Below are positions 20,201 through 27,800 of a stretch of 64,000 nucleotides of DNA, piece after piece (position 1 is the stretch's first letter; each line of letters opens with the position of its first letter). The notes beneath the pieces were generated by a model that was not told the DNA's origin, did not search any database, and saw only the letters and a program-made list of their open reading frames with translations. The stretch lies in the NCBI GenBank assembly GCA_964609385.1, contig CAZSSM010000034.1, forward strand, positions 3,567 through 67,566, in the 5' to 3' direction. Position numbers and translations under genes: made by a program. Source of the DNA: CAZSSM01 sp964609385 (GTDB taxonomy: Bacteria > Planctomycetota > Planctomycetia > Isosphaerales > Isosphaeraceae).

Positions 20201-21786
20201 ACGGCCACGCCGTCACACCGTTCCTCGACCTGGCCGTCGCGCCCCGAGTCGGCGACACCGAACTGGTCCTCAGCGCCTCGCCGACCGGCTGGCGTGTCGG
20301 CGATCGCTTGCTGGTGCCGGGCACCGATGCCGACGAGGTCCTGGATGAAATCCGGACGATCCTTGCGATCGACGGGGATCGCGTCACCCTCGACGCTCCG
20401 TTGGCGTTCGACCATCTCGGACCCGACGGCCGGCCCGAAATCGACGTCCACGTCGCCCACCTGGACCGTAACGTCCGCTTCGAGAGCGAGTCGCACGAGA
20501 TCGCCCGACAAGGGCATATCATGCTCGTGCATAACCCCGACATCGAGATCCATAACGTCAGCTTCGATCATCTGGGACGGTCCGACAAAACGCAGATGGT
20601 CAACGATCCGATGATGGACATGATGAATGGGGGCATCGTTCCGGGGACCGGGACCAACCGTCGAGGCCGCTATGCGTTGCACTTCCACCGCCACATGGTG
20701 GCTCTGACGCCGACGGCCGAACCGTCGAGGGTCACCGGGAGCGTGGTGATGTCCAGCCCGGGCTGGGGCTTCGTCAACCACTCCAGCAACGTCGACTTCG
20801 TGGGCAACGTGTCGTATCAGGTGGCCGGGTCGGGGTTCGTCACCGAGGACGGCGACGAGATCGGTCGGTTCCACGACAACCTGGCCGTCCGGAGTGTCGG
20901 CTCGGGTCTGAGTTCGGGCGACCGGGACCGCGAGTTGGCCCACGACTTCGGCCATGCCGGCAACGGCTTCTGGTTCCAGGGGCCAGGCGTCGCGGTGACC
21001 GACAACATCGCCTCAGGGCACGCCGGCGCAGCCTTCGCCTACTTCACCCAGTCGGCCCGTGCGCAGTTCCAGTCCAGCAACGTCGACTGGGTCGACCCGA
21101 GCTACCTCGAAGGCCGCGACGAGATCCGCGTCCGCGACTTGCCGCTCCGCCAGTTCGATGACAACGTCGCCTACGCTTCCGGCGGCGGCCTGGAGACCTG
21201 GTATCACCAGCACCGACTCGACGATGCGCTGACCAGCCAGATCAACGATTTCCTCGCCTGGAACATCCCGGATGACGCTTTGTTCATGCCGTTCACTGGT
21301 CACGTCCAGTTCACCAACATGACCCTCCTAGCCGGTCCCGACGGCTCCTACGCGAACACGTCGGCGATGTTTATCAACGATCGGACCCGCGACTTCGCCT
21401 TCGACTCGGTCGAGGTCTACGGCTACGAAGTCGGCCTCTCGGTCCCGGTGCGCGGCCATACCGAGATCGTCGGCGGGACCTACCAGGCGGCCAACGCCAT
21501 CCTGATCCGGGGGGCCGTCGAGCCCGACCGTTCGGTCTTGATTCGGGGCACCCCCACCTTCCTGGAACTGCCCGCCGATTCAGGGGTCACTTACCAGTAC
21601 GATTACCGTCTGATCGGTTTCCCCAATTTGGTCGAGATCGAGTCGACCGACGTCATCCAGATCGACACCGGACGCTATTCGATGATGCAACTCTATTACC
21701 TGCATCAGAACCCTGACAACACCTATGAAGAACTGCCCAATATCTTCGGGTGGCTCGGACTCCAGAAGTCGGACCCGCTGCCCTAA
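17242..21786 (+). CDS. giant surface protein: five ~151-residue LTxDQI repeats + G8 domain + CEMIP/TMEM2-like beta-helix
   Basis: 1514 residues from GTG at 17242, chosen because AGGGAG lies 7 bases upstream; the frame is open to 17116 without a site. Residues ~20-40 contain VTPLEVRLLMAGD, resembling the LExR-LLx motif near the start of many planctomycete exported proteins. Residues ~83-835 are five repeats of ~151 residues, each built from short L-T/S-x-x-Q-I/V-x-x-L units and an SIPSGFWFKTI landmark. Residues ~863-960 are a G8 domain (SGSWSDPSTWANAEVPNDGA, VWIPHGFDVHYD). Beyond ~1000 there is a right-handed beta-helix with GRYALHFHRHM, close to the GRYPIHFH motif of CEMIP/TMEM2/PKHDL1. Hyaluronan or other polysaccharide binding or cleavage is possible but unproven. 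No C-terminal sorting signal recognised. Confidence 0.85.
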   Translation: MSDYRSIAMHAIFRRNRPDTHPSRQRSHLQVTPLEVRLLMAGDLPSLDPGDGSPGPSPAAEIETIEQTPTIAASGIGPGSVELTSDQIRLLHYKQFEVLTPEQVVHLTPDQVASIPSAYWLKTISVATRAALTTEQIHSLDVGSIGIHLLTTDQIALLTTDQVGQLGPDHLFLLPIEQIPHVTTQQIAQLDLTTFDPISPEWRNALSADQVRAIPVEIVNQRLLRFTPTQISQLSPEQVQALDFKQFQHLGPDQIIHLTKDQIGSIPTGFWFKTISDESRQALTKKQIKGINLGQVGVHLLTTDQIAALSAQQVKVLRDFELFLLPTQLVPYVDPEQIQAIALQDFDLIGPEARDVLGGTQIRALPLEIITQRIHLLTDAQIGQLSVDQVHALDFKQFQYLGPDQIIHLTKDQIGSIPSGTWFKTIAEASQQALTNKQVKALNLNDVGVHLLTSDQVSALSARQVKTLRDFELFLLPTQLVPYVDPEQLQAIAIRDFDLIGQGARDVFDATQIQALPPEIINQRVHLLTDAQIDQLGPGQVQALDFKQFQHLGLDQIAHLNDVQLGSIPSGFWFKSIGSDARAALTNDQVQALDLNKVPVHLLTNDQIAVLSPDQVRTLHDDELFLLPTSLIPHVDPEQLQAISLGNFDLIAREAREVLDGAQIQALPVPVIAERIAVLSESQVDQLSPAQLQGLSFRQFSMLDDSQIIHLSTDQVASIPSGFWFKSIPEVSRATLNAEQIGVIDLEIVGVHLLTPAQIAQLTPEQVAQLEPSELFLLPPEQVPQITNVQLAGINDYQEFSLISPEARAAMSQAQWLALPMSVLEKVPMGSIPSTDGLASDLRTLRERDTIFSLVPVEAASHVVAQSGSWSDPSTWANAEVPNDGADVWIPHGFDVHYDLDADQATRLRTIRVDGALRFAHDRSTLMLVDTIFVTTEGAFQIGTAETPIGPDVSAIVRFTNDGPIDLSWDPMQLSRGLNSRGAIDFHGHAVTPFLDLAVAPRVGDTELVLSASPTGWRVGDRLLVPGTDADEVLDEIRTILAIDGDRVTLDAPLAFDHLGPDGRPEIDVHVAHLDRNVRFESESHEIARQGHIMLVHNPDIEIHNVSFDHLGRSDKTQMVNDPMMDMMNGGIVPGTGTNRRGRYALHFHRHMVALTPTAEPSRVTGSVVMSSPGWGFVNHSSNVDFVGNVSYQVAGSGFVTEDGDEIGRFHDNLAVRSVGSGLSSGDRDRELAHDFGHAGNGFWFQGPGVAVTDNIASGHAGAAFAYFTQSARAQFQSSNVDWVDPSYLEGRDEIRVRDLPLRQFDDNVAYASGGGLETWYHQHRLDDALTSQINDFLAWNIPDDALFMPFTGHVQFTNMTLLAGPDGSYANTSAMFINDRTRDFAFDSVEVYGYEVGLSVPVRGHTEIVGGTYQAANAILIRGAVEPDRSVLIRGTPTFLELPADSGVTYQYDYRLIGFPNLVEIESTDVIQIDTGRYSMMQLYYLHQNPDNTYEELPNIFGWLGLQKSDPLP
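17485..19749 (+). repeat. five tandem in-gene repeats with an exact 453-bp period
   Basis: The equivalent landmark (codons for the residues around DFKQFQ) begins at 17494, 17947, 18400, 18853 and 19306, each exactly 453 bp apart, so no insertion or deletion has accumulated between units. Units 2 and 3 share long identical nucleotide runs, for example around 17995/18448 and 18204/18657; units 1 and 5 are most diverged. This suggests recent duplication or gene conversion in the middle of the array. Confidence 0.92.
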
Positions 21787-22113
21787 GCTCACTCGCGAGC
21801 GTCGACGATCGTCGCGTGTGCTCTTCACGACGGTCGTCGAGGCCGGTCCGGTCGGCCGACGCTGCCGTTCTTCGAGTCGGCTCCCGGATGAGATCCTCAC
21901 CGGGAGTCCGCTTCGTTGCGCGATCGGTCCCTCCGAACCGAGCCGGTGGTCGGATTGTCCAACGCGAGGGGTTCTCTTCGTTCGCGTTGGGACCGTATCA
22001 TGGTCAAGGATCAGATAAGAGACATAAGATGGCGAAGGGTCGAGGTGTCGGAGCGGACCGGTCCGCTCGGGCGAAGGCTCGATCCGAGGCGCGTGACGCG
22101 GTCATCCTCGACG
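21787..22113. other. intergenic region upstream of the MoxR operon
   Basis: About 327 bp between the end of the giant protein and the five-gene operon. It must hold the operon promoter, but no clear -35/-10 pair is visible. The frame of the first operon gene is open upstream to 21916, with no site supporting a longer protein. Confidence 0.4.
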
Positions 22114-22785
22114 ATGCTTCAAGAGTTCCTCGATCAATTGTTGTATGAGGGCCGGATCACGGTCGACCCGCCGACCCACCTAACCTCAAGCGACCTCGAG
22201 GAGGCCACCACGGCGCTCGCTCGGTTCGAGGTTTCGTGGCGGCTCGGGTTGGCCTTCGAGCCCCCGCGATTCGACCCCGAAGCCGCTTTGGGAGCCGCCG
22301 TCCGGTTCGCCCGCGCCGCCCAGGCGGTCGTCTTCCGTGACGTCGCGCTGGCCGACCTGGACACCTTGAAGGACCCGATCGCCATGCCCGATCCTCGAGA
22401 TCCGGCAGCGCACTACGCGGTCGACCTGACCTTCCGGTTCCTGCCCGACCTGATCCGCTTCGCGCGGTCCGCCGCCGAGGGCGATCCGCTGGTCGATCGG
22501 CTCCGCGACTGGGCCGTCACATGGCCCCTCTCCTCGATCGGACTAGCCGGGCTCGACCCTGAGGCGATCGGTCGGAACCTTGGGCCGATCCGCGATCAGC
22601 CCACCCTCCGCCAACTCTATGTCGATCGGATCGTCCACGCCCAGGACACCGGTCGGCTCGACGACCCCGCGATCCGCGACGTGGTCCGATCGGCCCTGGG
22701 ACTGCAGACCCACCTGGCCCCTGAGTTGGCCCGTGCCCTGGACGACCTCGACACCCCATCTCCCCTCGATGAGTCCGCCGCATGA
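22114..22785 (+). CDS. small accessory protein of the MoxR-vWA-propeller operon
   Basis: 223 residues from ATG at 22114 (MLQEFLDQLLYEGRI); no strong ribosome binding site precedes it and the frame remains open upstream, so the start is uncertain. The protein is almost entirely alpha-helical with alternating acidic and hydrophobic residues (LARFEVSWRLGLAFEPPRFD, FRFLPDLIRFARSAAEGDPL) and no catalytic motif. The stop overlaps the MoxR start as ATGA, which ties it to the ATPase. In MoxR-vWA-beta-propeller ternary systems a small helical protein of this type (bpX0-like) commonly precedes MoxR; the match is from memory of the layout, not a search. Probably cytosolic, a partner or adaptor for the ATPase (inference). 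Confidence 0.75.
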   Translation: MLQEFLDQLLYEGRITVDPPTHLTSSDLEEATTALARFEVSWRLGLAFEPPRFDPEAALGAAVRFARAAQAVVFRDVALADLDTLKDPIAMPDPRDPAAHYAVDLTFRFLPDLIRFARSAAEGDPLVDRLRDWAVTWPLSSIGLAGLDPEAIGRNLGPIRDQPTLRQLYVDRIVHAQDTGRLDDPAIRDVVRSALGLQTHLAPELARALDDLDTPSPLDESAA

Positions 22786-24083
22786 GTTCGTCCCATCCGA
22801 CCCACCGCACCGGGCCCGATCCCACATCCGGTTCAGTCTCCGCCGACGCACTTGACCTCGATGCGTCCTTGAACCAGCCCGAGGCCCAACGGCTGGTTCA
22901 TCGACTCCGACGCGATGTGCTGGAGCCGCTCAAGCGTCAGTTCGTTGGCAAGGATGAGATCATCGACCTGCTCGGCCTCTGTCTGGTGGCGCGGGAGAAC
23001 CTGTTCCTGCTCGGCCCGCCGGGCACGGCCAAGAGCGCTTTGGTCCAGCAACTGGCGGCACGGATCGACGGTCGCGTCTTCGACTACCTGCTGACACGGT
23101 TCACCGAGCCCAACGAGATCTTCGGCCCCTTCGACATCGCCAAGCTCCGCGACGGCCTGCTGGAGACCAACACCGAAGGGATGCTCCCGGAGGCCGACCT
23201 GGTCTTCCTCGATGAGTTGCTCAACGCCAACAGCGCGATCCTCAACAGCCTCCTGCTCGTGCTCAACGAGCGCGTCTTCCGTCGAGGGCGCGAGACCCGG
23301 CGCCTGCCGACGCTCTTAGTCGTCGGCGCCAGCAATCACCTGCCCGAGGACGACGCGCTCCAGGCCCTCTTCGACCGGTTCCTGGTCCGCGTCCCCTGCC
23401 CCAACGTCCCCGAGGAACGGCTCGGCCAGGTGCTCCAGGCCGGCTGGGGCCTCGAGGGTGGACGTCGAAACGGACCTGAATCCGACACATCCTCACAGGA
23501 AATTGATGAGATATCTCTCTCCGATCGGCTCGACGTCGACTCGGTCCGCCGCCTGCACCGCTTGATCCTGAGCATCGACTTGGCGCCGCTCCGCACGCGG
23601 TACGCCGAGGTGATCCTCGGGCTCCGGCGCGCCGGCCTGGCCCTCTCCGACCGCCGGGCCGTCAAGCTCCAACGGCTCGTCGCCGCCAGCGCCCTGCTCT
23701 GTGGACGAACTCAGGCCAACATCACCGACCTCTGGGTGCTCCGCTACGTCTGGGATTCCGAGCCCGAGCAGGAACTGCTCGCCTCGCTGGTCACGCAGGT
23801 CCTGGACTCGGCCGACGACCGCCAACGTCAACTCGGTCATCCCCGATCGCAGGTCAACGACGCGCCCGACGCCGACAAGCTCGATGAGGATCTGGACCGC
23901 CTGGCCTCGGAGTTGGAGGCCGACCCGTCCACCCTCAACGGGGCCGATCGCGCCCAGATCCAGGACCAACTGGCCCTGCTCACCGCCCGCTGCCAATGGG
24001 TGCCCGACGCCCAGCGGCGAGCTTACCTCGAAGACCGGACCAGCCTGCTTTGGAACCGACTCGCCCCCGCCCCGTCGGCCTGA
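22782..24083 (+). CDS. MoxR-family AAA+ ATPase (RavA-like) of the ternary system
   Basis: 433 residues from ATG at 22782, overlapping the previous gene by 4 bp. Walker A is FLLGPPGTAKSALVQQLA (~78-95), Walker B LVFLDELLNANSAILNSLLL (~140-160), with sensor 1 near LLVVGASNHLPEDD and the arginine-bearing ALFDRFLVRV that follows; these are the standard MoxR/RavA signatures. RLTEPNEIFGPFDIAKLRDG-like sequence (actual: TRFTEPNEIFGPFDI) between the Walker motifs is a MoxR hallmark. The last ~150 residues form the lid and a helical tail. MoxR ATPases act as chaperones on vWA-domain partners, and a vWA-like protein is encoded two genes downstream. Expected to be a cytosolic hexamer. Confidence 0.93.
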   Translation: MSSSHPTHRTGPDPTSGSVSADALDLDASLNQPEAQRLVHRLRRDVLEPLKRQFVGKDEIIDLLGLCLVARENLFLLGPPGTAKSALVQQLAARIDGRVFDYLLTRFTEPNEIFGPFDIAKLRDGLLETNTEGMLPEADLVFLDELLNANSAILNSLLLVLNERVFRRGRETRRLPTLLVVGASNHLPEDDALQALFDRFLVRVPCPNVPEERLGQVLQAGWGLEGGRRNGPESDTSSQEIDEISLSDRLDVDSVRRLHRLILSIDLAPLRTRYAEVILGLRRAGLALSDRRAVKLQRLVAASALLCGRTQANITDLWVLRYVWDSEPEQELLASLVTQVLDSADDRQRQLGHPRSQVNDAPDADKLDEDLDRLASELEADPSTLNGADRAQIQDQLALLTARCQWVPDAQRRAYLEDRTSLLWNRLAPAPSA

Positions 24084-24916
24084 ACCGGAGGCCGAACCCG
24101 GAGGCCGATCCACCGATTGAGGACCGCGAGGCCGGTCCTTGGGCGGTCGCGCTGCCGATCGTCCACAGCGCGTCGTTGATCCGGCTCTGGCGACGGACTG
24201 AGATCCGGGTCTTGGAGGATCGCGAGTCCGGCCGGCTCTGGCTCCGCGGCGATCACCACGACGAAGCGCTCGACGGCCTGCTCCGGGCGCTCCTCGGTGC
24301 GCATCGGTACCGGGTCCGCCCCGACGACCAGCTCGTCCCCCAAGGGCGCCGGGTGCCCCAAGGCCTGTTGCCCCAAGGCGACTGGATCCCGCTCCGCGAG
24401 CACGTCAGGCTCCAGGCACCCGAGTCGTCCGCGCCGCCGACGGTCGAGGACCGCGCCGCCTTCCGCCTGGTCCGCGACTCGAGGCCCCGCGAGGCGACGT
24501 TGATGGCCCTGCTCTTCGATACTTGGAGCACCTACGCCCTCAGCGCCCCGGAAGTCCGACTCGAACCGCTCCGCTTCGCCGTCGAGCCAGGTGGCCTCTG
24601 CGTCCTGTGGGGCACGCCCCTACCGCCGATCCCGGGTAAGCTCTACGCCGAAGCCGATCGCCTAGCCGTTCCCTTGGGGTGGGCCTGGCGACCTCGCCTA
24701 CAACCCGGGCTGGTCCGGACCTTGCTCGAACTCGTACCCGAGGAACTCGCCATCCTCGATCCCGACGGCCCCGCCGAAGTCCTCGAGGAGGCCGACTTCG
24801 TTCCCGCGACCCGCGCGTCGATCCGGCTCACGGGGCGTCGGCTCAGGACCAATCCGGATCCGGCCGACGGCGACCGGACCGTATTCGCTCCCGAGGAGCC
24901 GACCGATGACGACTGA
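24050..24916 (+). CDS. bpX2-like accessory protein of the MoxR-vWA-propeller system
   Basis: 288 residues if started at TTG 24050; an ATG at 23996 is in frame but would overlap moxR by 88 bp, and no start codon lies exactly at the junction, so the 5' end is uncertain. The first recognisable segment is WAVALPIVHSASLIRLWRR followed by GRLWLRGDHHDEALDGLL and ALLGAHRYRVRPDDQLVPQG. The triple PxG pattern (VPQGRRVPQGLLPQGDWIPL) is as I remember it for the bpX2 domain found next to MoxR and vWA genes. The rest is mixed alpha/beta with no catalytic motif. It overlaps the next gene by 11 bp. Proposed role: structural or effector-linked partner (inference). Confidence 0.72.
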   Translation: MEPTRPRPVGLNRRPNPEADPPIEDREAGPWAVALPIVHSASLIRLWRRTEIRVLEDRESGRLWLRGDHHDEALDGLLRALLGAHRYRVRPDDQLVPQGRRVPQGLLPQGDWIPLREHVRLQAPESSAPPTVEDRAAFRLVRDSRPREATLMALLFDTWSTYALSAPEVRLEPLRFAVEPGGLCVLWGTPLPPIPGKLYAEADRLAVPLGWAWRPRLQPGLVRTLLELVPEELAILDPDGPAEVLEEADFVPATRASIRLTGRRLRTNPDPADGDRTVFAPEEPTDDD

Positions 24917-27800
24917 CCACGACGCCATCGACGCCTACCTGCGACCGGGGATCGACGCCTACTGGAAGTGGACCGACGACGGCGAGGGGCTCGTCGTGGG
25001 CCATCCCAGGAAGTCCGAATCGAGAACGCTGGCCTTACGGGCCGAGGTCCTCGAGGTCCTCGAGCGCGTCGATCCCAAGCAATGGCCACCGATCTCCGAA
25101 CTGCTCCTGATTCTGGAGGCGACCCGGTCTCATTGGGATCCGCGATTCCTCAAACACGCGCTCCAGCAGGTACTCGAGAGCGACGAGAAGATCTTCGAGA
25201 CGATACGCCCCGAACTTTACCAAGCCTCATCGTTATCATCCGAGGAACGGGTGACCCGGCTGGTCCTCTTGCTCGAACGGATCCAACAGCTCGATCCGAC
25301 GCTCCGGACCTCGGTCCGGGCCAAGGCGACCCTGATCACCTCGATCTACGAGGACGGTCCCTCCGCACTGGCCGATCCCGGAAAGGCCACGGCGATCCTA
25401 GACGTCCTCCGGCTCGGAATCACCGAGTCCCTTGAAGCTTGGAAGCAAATCTCCTGTGAACCAGGACCGTTAATCACAAAAGATCGCATCCAAAATATTG
25501 CGTTCCTCAGCTCGTTATCCCAACGGCTCGAGTCCTGGGACCCCGAGGCGTTCCGGAACCGCTACCCGACAGGACTCGACGAGCTGCCTGCGACGGCCGA
25601 GGTCGAGCTGAAGCCGGTCGTCGACGCGCGGAGCCTGATCGAGCACCTGGCCGACGACGAGGAGTTGGGCGGACTAGCGCGGACCGCGCGTCGACTACTG
25701 GCCCAGACGAGCCTCCCGCAACCTCGGCGGATCCTCAGCGACCAGGAGGCCGGCGGCCTGGCCGACCTCGCCAACCGCGGTTCCTTCGACCGACTCCTCG
25801 TCAGCGAGCTGGCCCACGACGACCTGACCCTGGCCATCCGCGTGGCGATGAACGAGGCGCTCTACCTCCGGCCTGAGCCACCTCGACGCGTACCCGATGG
25901 CCATCGTGGGATCCTCATCGACGCCGGGATCCGTTCCTGGGGCGTGCCGCGTGTCCTGCTGACCAGCCTCGCCCTGGCCTTCGCCGCCAACACGCCCGAC
26001 CCTGAACGGTTCCAATGCCTCCGAAGCTCAGGCGCTTCGCTGATCCCGGTCGATCTGGCCAGCCGCCAGGGCCTGGAGACCCACCTCAGCGTCCTGGAAC
26101 CGGACCTCAACCCCGCCCCGGCCATCGGGCCGTTCCTCGAACGCATGGCCGCGATCTCCGAACCTGTCGAGGCCGTCCTGCTCATGACCGAGGACGCCCT
26201 GGACGATCCCGAGGTCCGCGAGGCACTCCGACGGATCCCCGAGGATCGTCCTCGCCCCTTCCTCGCGACCGTCGACCGCGACGGCCGGTTCCGCCTGGCC
26301 CGTTGGCAACCCCCGGGCACCCCGGTCATCCGGCAGGCGACCATCGCCCTGGACGACCTGTTCCGCCGCAAAACCCAACTCATCCGCGCCCCCAAAGACC
26401 TCGACCCCAATCTGCCCGCCATCTGTCAGGTCGATCGTTTCCCGATCCGTCTCCCGCATCCGACTTGTCAACAGACCGCCTGGATGCTCGATGGGTGGGG
26501 GGTGTTGACGTTGGTCCACGATCGCCGGCTGACCCTCTGGCCTGAGGGGGAATCGGGACGCGGACCGATCCAAGTCACCGACCGGCTCCCCCAAGGTCGG
26601 GTCTATTGGGTCGGCCCACCTGACGAATCAGGCCACGTCCGCGTCGCCTTCGGCTTGATCGATCAGCCTGGAGATACGCTGAACCTGCTCCGGATCGACC
26701 GCGAAGGGAACCTCGACGAGCAGCTCGACATCGCCTCGGGCAAGGCCACGCACGTCTTCGGCCATCGGGGGACCCTCTTCGCGCTCCACCGGCTCGAGGG
26801 CGCGTTCTACTGCATGCGATCGGGCGAACGGCTCGGGCGGTTCCGGCTGCCCGACGGCTCTTCAATCCTTCGCGATCGCTTCTTCCATGTCGGTCCCCCG
26901 CACAACTCCACGGGTTGGTATGCGATCACCTATGACGGGCGACGCGTCCAGTTCGATCTGATCACCCTGATCGATCCTATGACCTCCCAACCCCCTTTGA
27001 TCTCGCTCTTTGAACGGCCGGGGACCGACGGGCCCTTGGGTGTCACCGCCGACGGTCATCTCTACAACACCTCCAACCGGGTCGTCCACAAGCTTGACCT
27101 TCCCATAAACAAGCGAAGACCCTACGGCATCACCGTCCCATGGGTCTCTGTCGGCGGACGCTATCTTTACCTCCAGATTCACGACCTCCGATCAATGTCT
27201 GGAAAATCAGTTCTTTCGCAAGATCAACGAGAGTCCAAATTTCCTGCACTTATAAAAACGGGTTCGGATCAATCAATTCGAGGCCATCGAACGAGTTATG
27301 TAATCGACACGGTCCAGGGGACGACCTGCCCGGGCCCGATCATGACGTTCAACGCGCCGGGGATCCGGATCCGCTTCGACACGGTCTGCCGGACCGAGGC
27401 CGGCGAACTCGTGCTCCGGACCAAGAGCCATCACTATTTCGCATTGGGGCGGATGGCCGACATCCGAGCCGGGCACCCACTGCGGTTCGAAGGGATCGTC
27501 GGTGGGTTCACGCGTCTGGCAAGCTTCGGCCCCAGCGAGCGTCTCAGGGGCACCGGCTACCGGCTCTCTCCGGCCGAACTGCCAGGCGGGAGCCGGGTCG
27601 TGCTCGACTCGCGCGGCCTGCTCCACCTCAAGAGTTCCGCCCCGAACGTGCCCGAGTTCACGATTGTGCTGTCCGAGGGCGTGCTCTCCGGATGGTGCGC
27701 CGACGGTCGGACCTTCGGACGCTCGGAGTTTGTCGACGACCCCGTGGATGGTCTCGGGGCCGAACTCCTCGGTCGTTTCCTCGAGGCTCTCGATGGCTGA
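24906..27800 (+). CDS. vWA-like + beta-propeller protein of the MoxR ternary system
   Basis: 964 residues from ATG at 24906, with GAGGAG immediately upstream; overlaps the previous gene by 11 bp. Residues 1-320 are mainly helical. Around residue 335, GILIDAGIRSWGVPRVLLTSLALAFAA looks like the first strand and helix of a von Willebrand A domain, but the metal site DxSxS is replaced by DAGIRS, so metal-dependent adhesion is unlikely. VEAVLLMTEDALDDPEV fits a later vWA strand. Residues ~500-964 are beta-rich with repeated blade-like phrases (WGVLTLVHDRRLTLW, GRVYWVGPPDESGHVRVAFG, GTLFALHRLEGAFYCM, GLLHLKSSAPNVPEFTI), consistent with a beta-propeller. It is the likely client of MoxR. Two stretches (about 25430-25500 and 27080-27310) are visibly less GC-rich than the rest. 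Confidence 0.8.
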   Translation: MTTDHDAIDAYLRPGIDAYWKWTDDGEGLVVGHPRKSESRTLALRAEVLEVLERVDPKQWPPISELLLILEATRSHWDPRFLKHALQQVLESDEKIFETIRPELYQASSLSSEERVTRLVLLLERIQQLDPTLRTSVRAKATLITSIYEDGPSALADPGKATAILDVLRLGITESLEAWKQISCEPGPLITKDRIQNIAFLSSLSQRLESWDPEAFRNRYPTGLDELPATAEVELKPVVDARSLIEHLADDEELGGLARTARRLLAQTSLPQPRRILSDQEAGGLADLANRGSFDRLLVSELAHDDLTLAIRVAMNEALYLRPEPPRRVPDGHRGILIDAGIRSWGVPRVLLTSLALAFAANTPDPERFQCLRSSGASLIPVDLASRQGLETHLSVLEPDLNPAPAIGPFLERMAAISEPVEAVLLMTEDALDDPEVREALRRIPEDRPRPFLATVDRDGRFRLARWQPPGTPVIRQATIALDDLFRRKTQLIRAPKDLDPNLPAICQVDRFPIRLPHPTCQQTAWMLDGWGVLTLVHDRRLTLWPEGESGRGPIQVTDRLPQGRVYWVGPPDESGHVRVAFGLIDQPGDTLNLLRIDREGNLDEQLDIASGKATHVFGHRGTLFALHRLEGAFYCMRSGERLGRFRLPDGSSILRDRFFHVGPPHNSTGWYAITYDGRRVQFDLITLIDPMTSQPPLISLFERPGTDGPLGVTADGHLYNTSNRVVHKLDLPINKRRPYGITVPWVSVGGRYLYLQIHDLRSMSGKSVLSQDQRESKFPALIKTGSDQSIRGHRTSYVIDTVQGTTCPGPIMTFNAPGIRIRFDTVCRTEAGELVLRTKSHHYFALGRMADIRAGHPLRFEGIVGGFTRLASFGPSERLRGTGYRLSPAELPGGSRVVLDSRGLLHLKSSAPNVPEFTIVLSEGVLSGWCADGRTFGRSEFVDDPVDGLGAELLGRFLEALDG

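Noticed and set aside
17242..21786. Idea that the giant protein is a toxin or contact-dependent inhibition protein
   Set aside because: The large repeats suggested it, but the C-terminal half is a G8/beta-helix domain without a variable toxin tip, and no immunity gene follows.
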